64,000 bases of DNA, taken from contig SDAY01000001.1 of the NCBI GenBank assembly GCA_006212015.1, positions 49,068 to 113,067 of the forward strand, in the 5' to 3' direction. Origin of the DNA: Halothiobacillaceae bacterium. GTDB taxonomy: Bacteria; Pseudomonadota; Gammaproteobacteria; Halothiobacillales; Halothiobacillaceae. The notes beneath the pieces were generated by a model, which worked only from the letters and a program-made list of their open reading frames with translations, was not told the origin of the DNA and did no database searches. This document shows positions 27,404-36,314 of this stretch, piece after piece. The number at the start of each line of letters is the position of its first letter. The first letter of the stretch is position 1. The position numbers were made by a program, and so were the translations under genes.

Positions 27404-27708
27404 GTGTTCTCATCTCCCGCATGGATGCCTGTTCTTTGGCATGACACCAAATGGTATATCGTTTTTTATATTGTGATAAAAAAACATGCAAGTGAAATCA
27501 TGCTCCATGCACTTGCCTGTAGCGCGAGAAAAGCGAAACGGTGCGCTGCAAGGCGCAAAGTTGATCGCTTTACTTGGTTGTAATGCTCGATAGAGTCAAC
27601 TTATAGTGTGTCAAATGCCACACATCCAGATGGGATGTCGGGGTATGCGGTTTTAACTCCCCATGCCACAGGTCTGGGGTTAAGTCGTTGCTGAGGAGAG
27701 TCGATGAG
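27404..27708. promoter_or_regulatory. Divergent AT-rich regulatory region between ctaB and fccA
   Basis: Start-to-start gap of 305 bp with ttttttat-attgtg-ataaaaaa and gcaagtg-N15-cacttgc inverted repeats. Confidence 0.5.
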
Positions 27709-28017
27709 ATGACCAAGCGAATCCTGGTGATGGGAATCGCCCTGGCTGGAGTGATGTCGGCGTCCGCCGTCTTCGCCGAGCCGAGTGGTGAGATGTTGGC
27801 GCAGACCTGCGCGGGCTGTCATGGCACGCAGGGGAAGCTGACGGGGGCCTCGGCGTTCATGCCGCTGGCGGGGATGAAGGAGGCGACCTTCGTGAAGACC
27901 ATGAAGGACTTCGCCTCGGGCGCGCGCCCGAACACCCTGATGGGTCCGATCGCGAAGGGCTTCACCGAGAGTGAATTCCAGTCGATGGCCGCGTACTTCG
28001 TCAAGCAGCCGAAGTAA
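27709..28017 (+). CDS. fccA: Monohaem c-type cytochrome, likely cytochrome subunit of flavocytochrome c sulfide dehydrogenase
   Basis: Signal peptide, single CAGCH haem motif, FMPLAGM Met ligand region; directly upstream of fccB. Confidence 0.85.
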   Translation: MTKRILVMGIALAGVMSASAVFAEPSGEMLAQTCAGCHGTQGKLTGASAFMPLAGMKEATFVKTMKDFASGARPNTLMGPIAKGFTESEFQSMAAYFVKQPK

Positions 28018-28023
28018 GGAGAG

Positions 28024-29415
28024 ATGAAGACCATGAATAATCCCGTGAACGCGATCAATCGCCGCCACTTCCTCAAGCTGCTCGGCGCCTCCGCGCTGGC
28101 CGGCGCCGGCCTGTCGGGCAAGAGCGCCTTCGCCGGCGCCCAGCCGCATGTGGTCGTGATCGGCGGCGGCGTGGGTGGCGCGACCTTCGCCAAGTACCTG
28201 AAGCTGTACGACAAGAGCGTCAAGGTCACCATCATCGAGCGCAACCGCCAGTACCTGCGTCCGTACGGCTCGTCCGAAGTGATCGTCGGCAACGCCACGA
28301 TGAAGGACCTCACCGTGTCCTACGATGCCCTGCAGAAGAACTACGGCATCGACTTTGTCTTTGACACCGTCACCGGCATCGACTTCGACGGCAAGACCGT
28401 CAAGACCGCGGGTGGTCAAAGCCTCGGTTATGACCGCCTGGTCATCTCCCCGGGCATCAGCTTCAACTTTGAAGCCATCGAAGGCCTGACCCAGGAAGTC
28501 TCCGACACCCTCATGCCGCATGCCTGGGATCCGGGCGCACAGACCGAGTTGCTGGCCAAGCAGCTCAAGGCCCTGCCCAAGGGCGGCACCGTGGTCCTCG
28601 GCGTGCCGCAGAACCCGTACCGCTGCCCGCCGGGCCCGTACGAGCGCGCCGGTCTGATTACCCAGTACCTCAAGGAACACAACCCGACCGCCAAGGTCGT
28701 CATCCTCGATGCCAAGAATGGCTTCACCACCGACGTCACCATGCTGCAGGCCTGGAACCGCCTGTACGACTTCAACGTCCCGGAGCAGTTCAAGGGCTTC
28801 GAGAAGTTTGGCGGTCGTGAGAAGGCCGGTCTCGTCAAGCATGACAAGCCGGGCAACCTGCAGTGGGTGATGGGCGAGATGGGCGGCCGCGTGGTCAAGG
28901 TCGATCCCGCCACCAAGACCGTCTACGCCGAAGGCGAGACCGTCAAGGCCGACATGATCAACATCATCCCGCCGCTCAGGGCCGGCCAGCTGGCCATTGA
29001 CGTCGGCCTGACCGACAGCACCGGCTGGTGCCCGGTTGACCGCGTCACCTTCGAGTCCACCCTGCACAAGAACGTGCATGTGATCGGCGACAGCTGCATC
29101 GCGGACGACATGCCCAAGTCCGGCTACAGCGCCAACAGCCAGGCCAAGGTCGTGGCCCTGCAGGTCAAGGCCCTGCTGGCCGGCCAGGCGCCGGGCGAGC
29201 CGGTGTTCCAGAACACCTGCTATGCCCTGGCGGGTCACCCGGACTATGGCCAGTTCGTGGCCGACGTGTTCCGCGTGCAGGACGGCAAGATCAAGCGCAC
29301 CGACAACCCGCGCTACCTGCCGGTGGACCTGAAGGCGACGGACAAGCGCTATGCACTCTCCGCGCTGTACACCCATGCGTGGATGAAGACCTTCACCGAC
29401 GATTGCTTCGCGTAA
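28024..29415 (+). CDS. fccB: Flavocytochrome c sulfide dehydrogenase flavoprotein subunit
   Basis: Tat-like NRRHFLKLLGASALAGAG; PHVVVIGGGVGGATFAKYLK; redox Cys contexts NPYRCPPGPYERA and FQNTCYALAG. Confidence 0.93.
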   Translation: MKTMNNPVNAINRRHFLKLLGASALAGAGLSGKSAFAGAQPHVVVIGGGVGGATFAKYLKLYDKSVKVTIIERNRQYLRPYGSSEVIVGNATMKDLTVSYDALQKNYGIDFVFDTVTGIDFDGKTVKTAGGQSLGYDRLVISPGISFNFEAIEGLTQEVSDTLMPHAWDPGAQTELLAKQLKALPKGGTVVLGVPQNPYRCPPGPYERAGLITQYLKEHNPTAKVVILDAKNGFTTDVTMLQAWNRLYDFNVPEQFKGFEKFGGREKAGLVKHDKPGNLQWVMGEMGGRVVKVDPATKTVYAEGETVKADMINIIPPLRAGQLAIDVGLTDSTGWCPVDRVTFESTLHKNVHVIGDSCIADDMPKSGYSANSQAKVVALQVKALLAGQAPGEPVFQNTCYALAGHPDYGQFVADVFRVQDGKIKRTDNPRYLPVDLKATDKRYALSALYTHAWMKTFTDDCFA

Positions 29416-29445
29416 TCGGACCCACAACTTTAGGAGAAAGTCATC

Positions 29446-29586
29446 ATGACTCCGGAAGAAGAGAAAAAGGTTCTCGCAAGCTCGCCCGTCGGTACCTGGG
29501 TCGTCATGGCGACCTACGGCGTGATTTTTGTCGTGACCTGGCTGGCGATGTACGGCCTGTTCCTCAGTCGCGGCCCGGTTCATTAA
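29446..29586 (+). CDS. 46-aa ba3-type cytochrome c oxidase subunit IIa (missing from supplied ORF track)
   Basis: ATG 29446 to TAA 29584: MTPEEEKKVLASSPVGTWVVMATYGVIFVVTWLAMYGLFLSRGPVH; one TM helix; RBS taggagaaag; lies immediately before subunit II as in ba3 operons. Confidence 0.85.
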   Translation: MTPEEEKKVLASSPVGTWVVMATYGVIFVVTWLAMYGLFLSRGPVH

Positions 29587-29600
29587 GGGGGAGTTGAACA

Positions 29601-30095
29601 ATGGCAACGATTCATATCGATCCGCTGGAAAAACGCTGGATCTGGATGGTTGGCGGCATGGTCGTCATCTTCTACGCCGTACAGATCTACTACGCAGCCG
29701 TGCATAACCTGCATCCGCCCAGCAACGTTGAGGTCATCGACTCCGCCAAGCTGCACCTGAGCGAGGAGTTCGCCGAAGACAAGCTGGGCGTGAAGCAGGA
29801 GGCCGATGGCTCCTACACCGTGACCATGGTCGCGGCGCGCTACGGCTTCTATCCGCAAGAGATCAGTGTTCCCGCGAACACCCCCATCAAACTGCGGATT
29901 GCGAGCTTTGATGTGCTGCATGGCGTGCATGTCCCGTTCAGCAACATGAACACCATGGTCGTCCCGGGTTATGTGTCCGAAGTGCACACCCAGTTCGTCA
30001 AGGAAGGCGACTTCCCGATGATCTGTAACGAATACTGCGGCCTGGGTCACGATTACATGTACTCCAAGCTGCATGTGACCGGCGCCAAGTCCTGA
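29601..30095 (+). CDS. ba3-type cytochrome c oxidase subunit II (CuA)
   Basis: One N-terminal TM; CuA ligands CNEYCGLGHDYM. Confidence 0.93.
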   Translation: MATIHIDPLEKRWIWMVGGMVVIFYAVQIYYAAVHNLHPPSNVEVIDSAKLHLSEEFAEDKLGVKQEADGSYTVTMVAARYGFYPQEISVPANTPIKLRIASFDVLHGVHVPFSNMNTMVVPGYVSEVHTQFVKEGDFPMICNEYCGLGHDYMYSKLHVTGAKS

Positions 30096-30112
30096 TCGAG
30101 GAGCATTGAAGA

Positions 30113-31792
30113 ATGAGTATTACTGCAGAACAAGCCGCAGGTCTTGCCGCCAAATCCCGAAGCGGGGTGACGGAGGTTGAGGCCTATGGCAACAAACTTG
30201 GCCTGTGGAGCATGTGGGTGGCCTTCGCCGCCCTGGCCCTCGGTCTGCCGATGGGGCTTTTCCAGGCCGCGGAGCGCAGCGGGTTCTTCCCGGGCATCGA
30301 GAACACGGCGGTCTATTTCGCCTCGACATCGACCCATGGCGTGCTGCTGGCCTTCGTGCTGACCACCTTCTTCGCGATGGGCTGGGGTCACCACACCCTA
30401 GCGCACGTCCTGAAGAAGAAGCCGTTCTTCGGCTGGACCAGCTTCTGGGTCGCCCTGACGGGCACCGTCATCGCAGCCGTTCCGCTGCTGACCGGCTATG
30501 CCTCCGTGCTGTACACCTTCTACCCGCCCGAGATGGGGCACCCGGCCTTCTATCTGGGCGCGACCCTGCTGGTGGTCGGTTCCTGGTTCTGGGTGGCCGA
30601 CATGATCATCGGCATGACCCAGTGGAGAAAGGAAAACCCGGGCAAGCCGGTTCCCTTGGTCGCGTTCATGCATGTCATGACCGCGCTGCTGTGGGGCTGG
30701 ACCAGCATGGGCGTGGCCTCCGAGGCCGTGTTCCAGCTGCTGCCGATGGCCTTCGGCATCTCCGCGACCATCGACCCCGGCCTGGCGCGTACCCTGTTCT
30801 CCTGGACCCTGCACGCCATCGTGTACTTCTGGCTGATGCCGGCGTACATCGCCATGTACATGATCGTGTCGAAGGAGGCGGGCGGCAAGCTGTTCTCCGA
30901 TGAGTTCGCGCGCATCGCCTTTGTCATGCTGTTCATCTTCTCCGTGCCCATCGGCTTCCATCACCTGTATGTGGACCCGATGCAGGCCGCGGGCTGGAAG
31001 CTGCTGCACATGTTCGGCACCATCATGGTGGCCGTGCCGACCTTCCTGACCGGCTTCACCGTGCTGGCCTCGATGGAGATCGCCGGTCGCCTGCGCGGCG
31101 GCAAGGGCCTGTTCGGCTGGATCGGCGCGCTCGACTGGGGCAACCCCTTGGTGCTGGCCGGCGGCCTGTCCCTGCTGATGCTGACCGCGGGCGGTTGGGG
31201 CGGCGTATTGAACGCGGCCTATACCTGGGACGTGATGGTGCACAACACCCAGTGGATCACCGGTCACTTCCACCTGATCTTCGGCGGCACCACGGTGATC
31301 ATGTATCTGGCGGCGGCCTACTGGCTGTGGCCAAGGATCACCGGCAATGCGCTGTTCTCGCGCAAGCTCGCAGTGACCCAGCTGTGGCTGTACTTCATCG
31401 GCATGGTCACCCTGACCGCGCCCTGGCATGTGCTGGGCCTCGTCGGCCAGCCGCGTCGCGTGTCCTCGACCCCGTATGACGCCTTCCCGGAGCTGGTGGC
31501 ATCCTGGAGCGTGTACGAGGCCCTGATGATCGTGGGTGGCGTCATCCTCGTGATCTCCGGTTTCATGTTCATCTACAACCTGCTCATGACCCACTTCAAC
31601 AAGGTTCCGGCGGCGGATACCAAGGTCGAGTACGCCGTGGCCATCCATGAGCCGATGCGCGTGCCGAACATCCTCAACAGCCTGAGCTTCTGGAACTGGG
31701 CGATGCTGGCCTACATGATCGTCAGCTACGGCTATCCGATCCTGCAGTTCGCCTTCATCGGCACGCCTGGCAGCATTCGTTGGGGGACCTGA
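30113..31792 (+). CDS. ba3-type haem-copper oxidase subunit I
   Basis: STSTHGVLLAFVLTTFFAMGWGHHTL; YTWDVMVHNTQWITGHFHLIFGGTTVIMYLAAAYWLWPRI. Confidence 0.93.
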   Translation: MSITAEQAAGLAAKSRSGVTEVEAYGNKLGLWSMWVAFAALALGLPMGLFQAAERSGFFPGIENTAVYFASTSTHGVLLAFVLTTFFAMGWGHHTLAHVLKKKPFFGWTSFWVALTGTVIAAVPLLTGYASVLYTFYPPEMGHPAFYLGATLLVVGSWFWVADMIIGMTQWRKENPGKPVPLVAFMHVMTALLWGWTSMGVASEAVFQLLPMAFGISATIDPGLARTLFSWTLHAIVYFWLMPAYIAMYMIVSKEAGGKLFSDEFARIAFVMLFIFSVPIGFHHLYVDPMQAAGWKLLHMFGTIMVAVPTFLTGFTVLASMEIAGRLRGGKGLFGWIGALDWGNPLVLAGGLSLLMLTAGGWGGVLNAAYTWDVMVHNTQWITGHFHLIFGGTTVIMYLAAAYWLWPRITGNALFSRKLAVTQLWLYFIGMVTLTAPWHVLGLVGQPRRVSSTPYDAFPELVASWSVYEALMIVGGVILVISGFMFIYNLLMTHFNKVPAADTKVEYAVAIHEPMRVPNILNSLSFWNWAMLAYMIVSYGYPILQFAFIGTPGSIRWGT

Positions 31793-31810
31793 TTCATGAA
31801 GGCCAATAAC

Positions 31811-32533
31811 ATGGAAAACAAGATCGTATTGAGCGTGGCGGCGCTTGCCGCCGCCCTGATGATGTCCCCGGTCATGGCGGCCGAGCATGCGGCCATGGCG
31901 ACCAAGGGTCCGTCCACCAACGTCAGCTGGACCGCCGAGCAGATGCGCTTTGTCGCCAACGGCGACAAGAACCGCGGCGGGCAACTGAACAGCGAGATGT
32001 TCTGCGCCTCCTGCCACGGTGACGCGGGCGTTGCCCCGACGGGCAACTGGCCTTCGCTGGCCGGCCAGCGCGCCGAGTACACCTTCAAGATGTTGAAGGA
32101 CTACAAGGACGGCAAGCGTCACGGCAGTCATTCGGCCGAGATCATGCAGAAGGTCACCCAGGGCATGAGCGACCAGGACATGGCCGACCTGGGTCAGTTC
32201 TACGCGAGCTTCGACCTGCCGGCCCTGCCGACCGGCGTGACCTTTGATGCGGCGCAGGCCGACATGTCGAAGGCCGTCATCAAGCGTGGCGATGGCAAGC
32301 GCCTGGTCGCGCCCTGCCAGTCCTGCCATGGCTCGAACGGCGAGGGCGCCGTGACGGATACCCCGGCGCTGGCCGGCATGCCGCCGGAGTACTTCATCAA
32401 GACCATGCAGGAGTACAAGTCCGGCGCGCGCGCCAACGATGTCTACTCGCGCATGCGCCTGATCGCGAAGACCCTGACGGATGACGAGATCAGCCAGATG
32501 GCGCATTACTACGCGGGCATGACCGCCAAGTAA
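31811..32533 (+). CDS. Dihaem cytochrome c (c4-like)
   Basis: Signal peptide; two CXXCH motifs CASCHGDAG and CQSCHGSNGEG with two homologous halves. Confidence 0.9.
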   Translation: MENKIVLSVAALAAALMMSPVMAAEHAAMATKGPSTNVSWTAEQMRFVANGDKNRGGQLNSEMFCASCHGDAGVAPTGNWPSLAGQRAEYTFKMLKDYKDGKRHGSHSAEIMQKVTQGMSDQDMADLGQFYASFDLPALPTGVTFDAAQADMSKAVIKRGDGKRLVAPCQSCHGSNGEGAVTDTPALAGMPPEYFIKTMQEYKSGARANDVYSRMRLIAKTLTDDEISQMAHYYAGMTAK

Positions 32534-32559
32534 TCCGCTTTTTCGGTTCGTTTCTCCGG

Positions 32560-32595
32560 GGCCCTGCAAACGTCGTTTGCGGGGCCTTTTTTTTT
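32560..32595 (+). terminator. Intrinsic terminator after cytochrome c4 gene
   Basis: ggccctgcaaac-gtc-gtttgcggggcc followed by nine Ts. Confidence 0.88.
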
Positions 32596-32611
32596 GCCAT
32601 AATGCCGGCTT

Positions 32612-35071
32612 ATGGAAATACAAAAGTGTTATCACTGCGGGCTCGATGTCCCCAAGGGCATGGACCTTCGCTATGTCGTCCTTGGCGAGGAGCGCGCCTT
32701 TTGTTGCGCCGGTTGCCACGCGGCCTGCAAGACCATCGTCGATGCCGGCTTCGAGGACTTTTACAAGTTCCGTGAGCAGGAGGGCGAGATCAATGCCCAG
32801 GTGCTGCCCGATGTGCTCAAGAACCTGACCCTCTACGACCGACCCGAGATCCAGCAGGGCTTCGTGCGTGGCGATGGGGAGTGCCTCGAGGCTGCGCTGA
32901 TCCTGGAAAACATCCGTTGCGCCGCCTGCATGTGGCTCAACGAGCAGCATCTGCGCGCCCATCCCGGGGTGGTTGAGGTTCATCTGGATTACGCCAGCCA
33001 CCAGGCGCGGGTGAAGTGGGATCCCGCCGTCACCAAGCTGAGCGACATCCTGCAGACCATCGCCGCCATCGGCTACGTGGCCCACCCCTATGATCCGGCC
33101 CATCGCGAGCGCCTGCTCGAGGATGAACGTCGGCGCAGCATCGAGCGACTGCTGTTCTCCGGTCTGCTCGGCATGCAGGTCATGATGTTCGCCACCGCGA
33201 CCTACTGGATGGGCGGCTTCAACGAGGCGGGACAGCTCGAGTTGTGGGAGAAGATCGGGCGATGGACCGCCCTGCTCATCACCTCGATCATGCTGGTCTA
33301 TTCCGGGGCCGATTTCTTTGTCGGCGCATGGCGCGACCTGAAGAACAGGCGCCTGGGCATGGATGTGCCGGTGGTCCTTGGCCTGACGACGGCCTGGGGC
33401 GGCAGCCTGTGGGCGACCATCGTCGGCGACGAGGATGTCTATTTCGACTCCATCGGCATGTTCATCTTCTTCGTCCTGCTGTCCCGCGTGGTTGAACTCA
33501 AGGGGCGCATGGCGGCGGCCGATGCGCTGGATCATTTGCTCAAGGTCATTCCGCGCACGGCCTGCCGGGTTCAGGATGGGGAGGACGTGGTGGTTCCCGT
33601 GCTCGACCTGCAGGCGGGGGATGTCCTGCGTCTGTTGCCGGGAGACAGCGTGCCTGTCGATGGAAAACTGCTGAGCCCCTTCGGCAATTTCGATGAGTCG
33701 CATCTGACGGGTGAGTCGATTGCCGTGCCGCACCATGAAGGCGACTGGATCGCCGCCGGCAGCTGCACTATCGACCAATCGGTGCTCATGCGTGTTGAGC
33801 GGGTCAGCGCCGATTCCACCATGAACGAACTCCAGCGTCTGATGGACCGGGGGCTGTCGGAAAAGCCGAAACTGGCCATATTGGCGGAGCGCATCTCGGC
33901 GCCGTTTGTCGTCGTGACGCTCATCCTTGCGGTGCTTACGGCACTGGTCTGGTGGCTGATCGATCCGCATCGGGCCCTGCCCAATACCATTTCGGTGCTG
34001 ATCATCACCTGTCCCTGCGCCCTGGCCCTGGCCACGCCCGTGGCGCTCGCCATCGCGGCGGGCCGATTCGCATCGATGGGGATCCTGCCGATGCGCATGG
34101 CGGCGGTGGAGGCGCTGGCCACGGCCGACACGCTGGTGCTGGACAAGACCGGGACCTTGACTCGCGGGCGGCCCAGGCTTATGGCGTTGCGCATGCTGGG
34201 CGGCATGGACGAGGGGGTTGCGCGCGCGCTGGTGGCGCGTCTGGAGATGCACTCCGAGCATCCCATCGCCCATGCCCTGCGCGAGGGCGTGAAGCCGCTT
34301 GAGGCCGATCTTGAGGTGCGCAATCTTCCGGGGCAGGGGCTGGAGGCCGATCATGGTGGCGCGCTCTGGCGCGTGGGGACGCCGGAGTTCGCCCTGCAAG
34401 GCGGTTCGCTGCCCGAGCAGGATGGCCGCTGGTTCCAGGCCCAGGTCGAGGATGGCGCCATCGTGGTGGCCCTGAGTCGCGATGGCGAGGCGCGCGCCCT
34501 GTTCGTCATGCACGACGATCCCCGCGAGGGCGCGCATGAGTTCGTCCAGCAGGCACGGGAGATGGGCATGCGCCGCGTGGTCGTGCTCAGCGGCGACCAG
34601 CCCGCGGCGGTCGCCCATCTCGCGCGTCAACTGGGCATCGAGGAACACCATGGCGGGATGCGGCCCGAGGACAAGCTGGCCTGGATACAGCAGGCCCAGG
34701 CCGAAGGCGCGGTGGTGATGATGGCGGGGGATGGCATCAACGATGCGCCGACCCTTGCGGCGGCGCAGGTGTCGGTCTCCTTCGGTGCGGCGACCACGCT
34801 GGCCCAGTTGCACAGCGATTTCGTCCTGCTCGGCACCGATCTGCGCGTCATTTCGCGCGCCATCCGCATGGCCCGCCACACCCGATCCAACATCCACGTC
34901 AATCTTTACTGGGCGGCGGGCTACAACCTCATTGCCGTGCCGTTCGCGGCGCTGGGTTTCATCACGCCCTGGATCGCGGCCATCGGCATGTCGCTCAGCT
35001 CCCTGCTGGTGGTCGGCAATGCCCTGCGCCTGCGCCATGTGGCCTTGCCAAACGGCAAGCAAGGGGTATAA
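32612..35071 (+). CDS. Heavy-metal P1B-type ATPase, CcoI/FixI-like copper exporter
   Basis: N-terminal CYHCGLDVP / CCAGCHAACKTI, HMA CAACMWL, HLTGES, TCPCALALATP (CPC), DKTGTLT, MMAGDGINDAPTLAAA. Confidence 0.93.
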   Translation: MEIQKCYHCGLDVPKGMDLRYVVLGEERAFCCAGCHAACKTIVDAGFEDFYKFREQEGEINAQVLPDVLKNLTLYDRPEIQQGFVRGDGECLEAALILENIRCAACMWLNEQHLRAHPGVVEVHLDYASHQARVKWDPAVTKLSDILQTIAAIGYVAHPYDPAHRERLLEDERRRSIERLLFSGLLGMQVMMFATATYWMGGFNEAGQLELWEKIGRWTALLITSIMLVYSGADFFVGAWRDLKNRRLGMDVPVVLGLTTAWGGSLWATIVGDEDVYFDSIGMFIFFVLLSRVVELKGRMAAADALDHLLKVIPRTACRVQDGEDVVVPVLDLQAGDVLRLLPGDSVPVDGKLLSPFGNFDESHLTGESIAVPHHEGDWIAAGSCTIDQSVLMRVERVSADSTMNELQRLMDRGLSEKPKLAILAERISAPFVVVTLILAVLTALVWWLIDPHRALPNTISVLIITCPCALALATPVALAIAAGRFASMGILPMRMAAVEALATADTLVLDKTGTLTRGRPRLMALRMLGGMDEGVARALVARLEMHSEHPIAHALREGVKPLEADLEVRNLPGQGLEADHGGALWRVGTPEFALQGGSLPEQDGRWFQAQVEDGAIVVALSRDGEARALFVMHDDPREGAHEFVQQAREMGMRRVVVLSGDQPAAVAHLARQLGIEEHHGGMRPEDKLAWIQQAQAEGAVVMMAGDGINDAPTLAAAQVSVSFGAATTLAQLHSDFVLLGTDLRVISRAIRMARHTRSNIHVNLYWAAGYNLIAVPFAALGFITPWIAAIGMSLSSLLVVGNALRLRHVALPNGKQGV

Positions 35072-35110
35072 ATTGCATTTATGTTTCATAGATCAGGTAA
35101 GGAAGGGTTG

Positions 35111-35773
35111 ATGAAGATGCGCATGAAAGGCGGCGCGCCGGTGGCCGTGGCGGTGTTTCTGGTGCTGATCGTCGCGCTGGCCATTTCGGTCTACCTGAAG
35201 ATCCAGCGGGTGAATGTCGACCTGACCCAAGTGGTGGATCAGTCGGTGTTGCGCATCGTGCCGCAGCCGATCCCCGTGCCCGATGCCAAGCTCACACGCA
35301 TGGACGGCAAGCCGTTCGGCAAGAAGGCCCTGGAAGGCAAGTGGACCTTCCTGTACTTCGGTTACACCCTGTGTCCCGATGTTTGCCCGACCGAGCTGAC
35401 CGCGCTGGCGGAGGTGGCCGATCTGCTGCGCCGCGAGGGCGTGCAGTCGAGGTGGCAGCAGGTGTTCGTGTCGGTCGATCCCGAGCGCGACACCCCCGAG
35501 CAGCTCGGCAGGTTCGTGAGTTATTTCGATCCTCAGATCATCGCCGCGACCGGCGAGCAGACCGAGCTGCGCATCATGGCCCAGCCGATCGGCGTGGGCT
35601 GGGAGAAGGCGGCCTTGCCGACGGCCAACGATGCCCCATCGAACTCCTATCTGGTCAATCACACGACCTCGATCCTGCTGGTCAGTCCCGATGCCACGGT
35701 CGTGGGCGTCTATCCGACGCCGCACAACCCCGAGGCCATGGTCAAGGCCTATCTGGCCGTCACCCGCGAATGA
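35111..35773 (+). CDS. SCO1/SenC family copper chaperone
   Basis: FLYFGYTLCPDVCPTELTAL; VFVSVDPERDTPEQL; NHTTSILLVSPDA. Confidence 0.93.
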   Translation: MKMRMKGGAPVAVAVFLVLIVALAISVYLKIQRVNVDLTQVVDQSVLRIVPQPIPVPDAKLTRMDGKPFGKKALEGKWTFLYFGYTLCPDVCPTELTALAEVADLLRREGVQSRWQQVFVSVDPERDTPEQLGRFVSYFDPQIIAATGEQTELRIMAQPIGVGWEKAALPTANDAPSNSYLVNHTTSILLVSPDATVVGVYPTPHNPEAMVKAYLAVTRE

Positions 35774-35784
35774 GGTACATCTCC

Positions 35785-36246
35785 ATGCGTAACATTCTGA
35801 ATGCCGCCGCCCTCGCGCTTTTCCTGCCGCTGGCCGCGCAGGCCGAGGTCAAGGTCGTCGAACCCTGGATCCCCGAGGCCCCGCCCAATGCACAGGCCAT
35901 GGGCGCCTTCATGGTGCTGGAGAACGACGAGGACCGCGAAGTCAGGGTCGTTAATGCCCATGCGCCGGGTTTCGACACCATCGAGTTGCACAAGTCGGTG
36001 GAAGAGAAGGGCATGCACAAGATGCTCAAGCAGGATGCGCTGGTCATCCCGGCCATGGGGAGCCTTGAGCTCAAGCCGGGCAGCTACCATGTCATGCTGA
36101 TCGGCGTGCAGGAGCCGCGTCCGAAGGCCGGCGATGTCATTCCTGTTCGCCTTGATCTCGAAGGCGGCACGTCGATCACCGTGCAAGTACCGGTCAGGAA
36201 GCGCGCCGACATGATGAAGCGCATGCAGCAGATGCAGGGGCATTGA
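35785..36246 (+). CDS. PCuAC-type periplasmic copper chaperone
   Basis: EPWIPEAPPNAQAMGAFMVLENDEDREVRVVNAHAPGFDTIELHKSVEEKGMHKM; Met/His copper site pattern. Confidence 0.9.
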   Translation: MRNILNAAALALFLPLAAQAEVKVVEPWIPEAPPNAQAMGAFMVLENDEDREVRVVNAHAPGFDTIELHKSVEEKGMHKMLKQDALVIPAMGSLELKPGSYHVMLIGVQEPRPKAGDVIPVRLDLEGGTSITVQVPVRKRADMMKRMQQMQGH

Positions 36247-36257
36247 TCCCTCGGGCA

Positions 36258-36285
36258 CTTGCAACCTCGGCATTAGGCCCTATCC
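36258..36285 (+). promoter_or_regulatory. Candidate sigma32-type heat-shock promoter
   Basis: CTTGCAA (36258-36264), 13-bp spacer, CCCTATCC (36278-36285); compare consensus CTTGAAA-N11-16-CCCCATNT. Confidence 0.45.
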
Positions 36286-36313
36286 TTCACCTCCCCCCTT
36301 GAAGAGGTGAAGG
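36284..36313 (+). promoter_or_regulatory. 10-bp perfect hairpin covering rlmE Shine-Dalgarno
   Basis: ccttcacctc (36284-36293) / gaggtgaagg (36304-36313), ATG at 36315. Confidence 0.6.
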
Positions 36314-36314
36314 C

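Noticed and set aside
27601-29607. 668-aa minus-strand ORF
   Set aside because: Antisense to fccAB and the subunit IIa gene; low-complexity composition and no recognisable motif
30398-35089. 1563-aa minus-strand ORF
   Set aside because: Fully antisense to oxidase subunit I, cytochrome c4 and the Cu-ATPase, all with clear family motifs; long antisense frames are expected from GC-rich codon bias
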